A stretch of 64,000 nt of DNA from positions 79,621,496-79,685,495 of the forward strand of contig OY720641.1 in the NCBI GenBank assembly GCA_963169105.1, read 5' to 3'. The notes beneath the pieces were generated by a model. The model saw nothing but the letters and a program-made list of their open reading frames with translations. It did not search any database and had not been told where the DNA came from. This document shows positions 63,450 through 64,000 of this stretch, in pieces. Numbering within the stretch: position 1 is the first letter of the stretch; each line of letters begins with the position of its first letter. The stretch is from Ceriagrion tenellum. Its lineage: Eukaryota; Arthropoda; Insecta; Odonata; Coenagrionidae. The translations under genes were made by a program, and so were the position numbers.

Positions 63450-64000
63450 GCCACCTGTTACTAAAAAAATTACGTCCCACCTACTTGGGGTTTTTTTTGA
63501 CCCCATCGTGGATATTATTTTCTCATAGAAATAATAACATTCCAATGACTTATATTCATGCGTATTTTATTAAAATACATTTCAGACAATGTAACAGAAA
63601 AATAACACAATGATATACGATGAATTATTTTTAAAAATGTATAATAATTTTTTAGATTCCTCTCAAGAGTTGGTATAATATTTAGACTTGAATAACGATG
63701 GTTAAATTTACCCATCTGCATATTTGATTACATAGTTTAATTAGCTGAATACAATGTAACATAAACAATATTTAAAAATTTGCAAAATAATGCCAAATCT
63801 TTTTTGATGAAAAAACAAGTATTGCAAATCACCAACTGAAATTTTAAAAGAATAGACTTCTGTTGGGTGTAATTGTTTCCAAACAGATCTTAGTAAAAAT
63901 AAAATCTTGTACATAATTTCCAGATAAAAGAATTGTGCCAAATTCTAATCTGAATCTTCATCTGTACAATCATTACTGTCGCACTGCATACAGACACTTC
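63450..64000. other. No recognised feature
   Basis: AT-rich sequence with two short minus-strand frames (63515-63721 and 63741-63941) lacking motifs. Confidence 0.35.

Noticed and set aside
1..64000. CRISPR arrays, bacterial operons, riboswitches or prophage
   Set aside because: No regularly spaced repeats and no compact coding. The elements present are typical of animal nuclear genomes.

Overview
The window looks like AT-rich, gene-poor nuclear DNA from a large animal genome, most likely an arthropod. It has no operons and no long open reading frames. It holds many decayed non-LTR retrotransposon tails, a Penelope-like element, tRNA-derived SINEs and foldback DNA elements. The mix of SINE and LINE tails makes me think of an insect with a big genome (possibly a damselfly or other early-branching insect), but that is an impression and not a demonstrated identification. 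I found no host protein-coding exon I can name. The window is probably intergenic or intronic.

Layout. 1-6.2 kb: a LINE 3' tail (about 150-500), a short LINE-A tail (1.1-1.35 kb), a fragment of a Penelope GIY-YIG domain (1.46-1.61 kb), a stop-riddled LINE reverse transcriptase (2.9-3.9 kb), and the best-preserved element, a minus-strand Penelope-like element (4.85-6.17 kb) with YVDD reverse transcriptase motif and GIY-YIG nuclease. 6.5-14 kb: an RTE-like 3' end, a 5'-truncated LINE with a clean 14-bp target-site duplication (8.35-9.14 kb), a near-perfect 88-bp-arm foldback of tRNA-like sequence (10.2 kb), two stacked LINE-C tails (11.7-12.5 kb), and a tRNA-headed SINE (13.5-13.8 kb). 14-31 kb: a 480-bp inverted-repeat element (14.4 kb), a LINE-A tail (17.6-18.2 kb), a CT-rich block (18.3-19.1 kb), a roughly 0.95-kb tandem duplication (20.4-22.3 kb), more LINE-A tails (23.6, 26.2, 30.8 kb) and a minus-strand SINE copy (27.1-27.4 kb).

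31-43 kb: inverted pairs of cloverleaf-like tRNA units (31.3-31.9 kb and 37.2-38.6 kb), the second split by a LINE insertion with a 6-bp target-site duplication; a 540-bp foldback element with 180-bp arms (39.3-39.8 kb); a 142-bp direct duplication (40.4/40.8 kb); a 22-bp perfect hairpin (41.6 kb); and one 138-codon GC-rich reading frame of unknown nature (42.2-42.6 kb). 43-64 kb: short foldback relics, direct and tandem repeats (48.4-50.2 kb, 48.8 kb), a 561-bp hAT-type non-autonomous transposon with 8-bp target-site duplications (53.46-54.02 kb), another tRNA-like foldback (53.1 kb), a SINE (57.2 kb), a LINE-C tail (57.6-58.05 kb), a small foldback at 60.6 kb and a SINE tail at 63.3 kb.

Two patterns stand out. 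First, at least four loci carry tRNA-like units that still fold as cloverleaves, flanked by related sequence and arranged as inverted pairs; they differ in the anticodon-position triplet. Second, four otherwise dissimilar foldback loci carry the string CTGANGA, a short stem-loop, then GAAAC, which is the order of the hammerhead ribozyme core, although I cannot complete a proper hammerhead at any of them.
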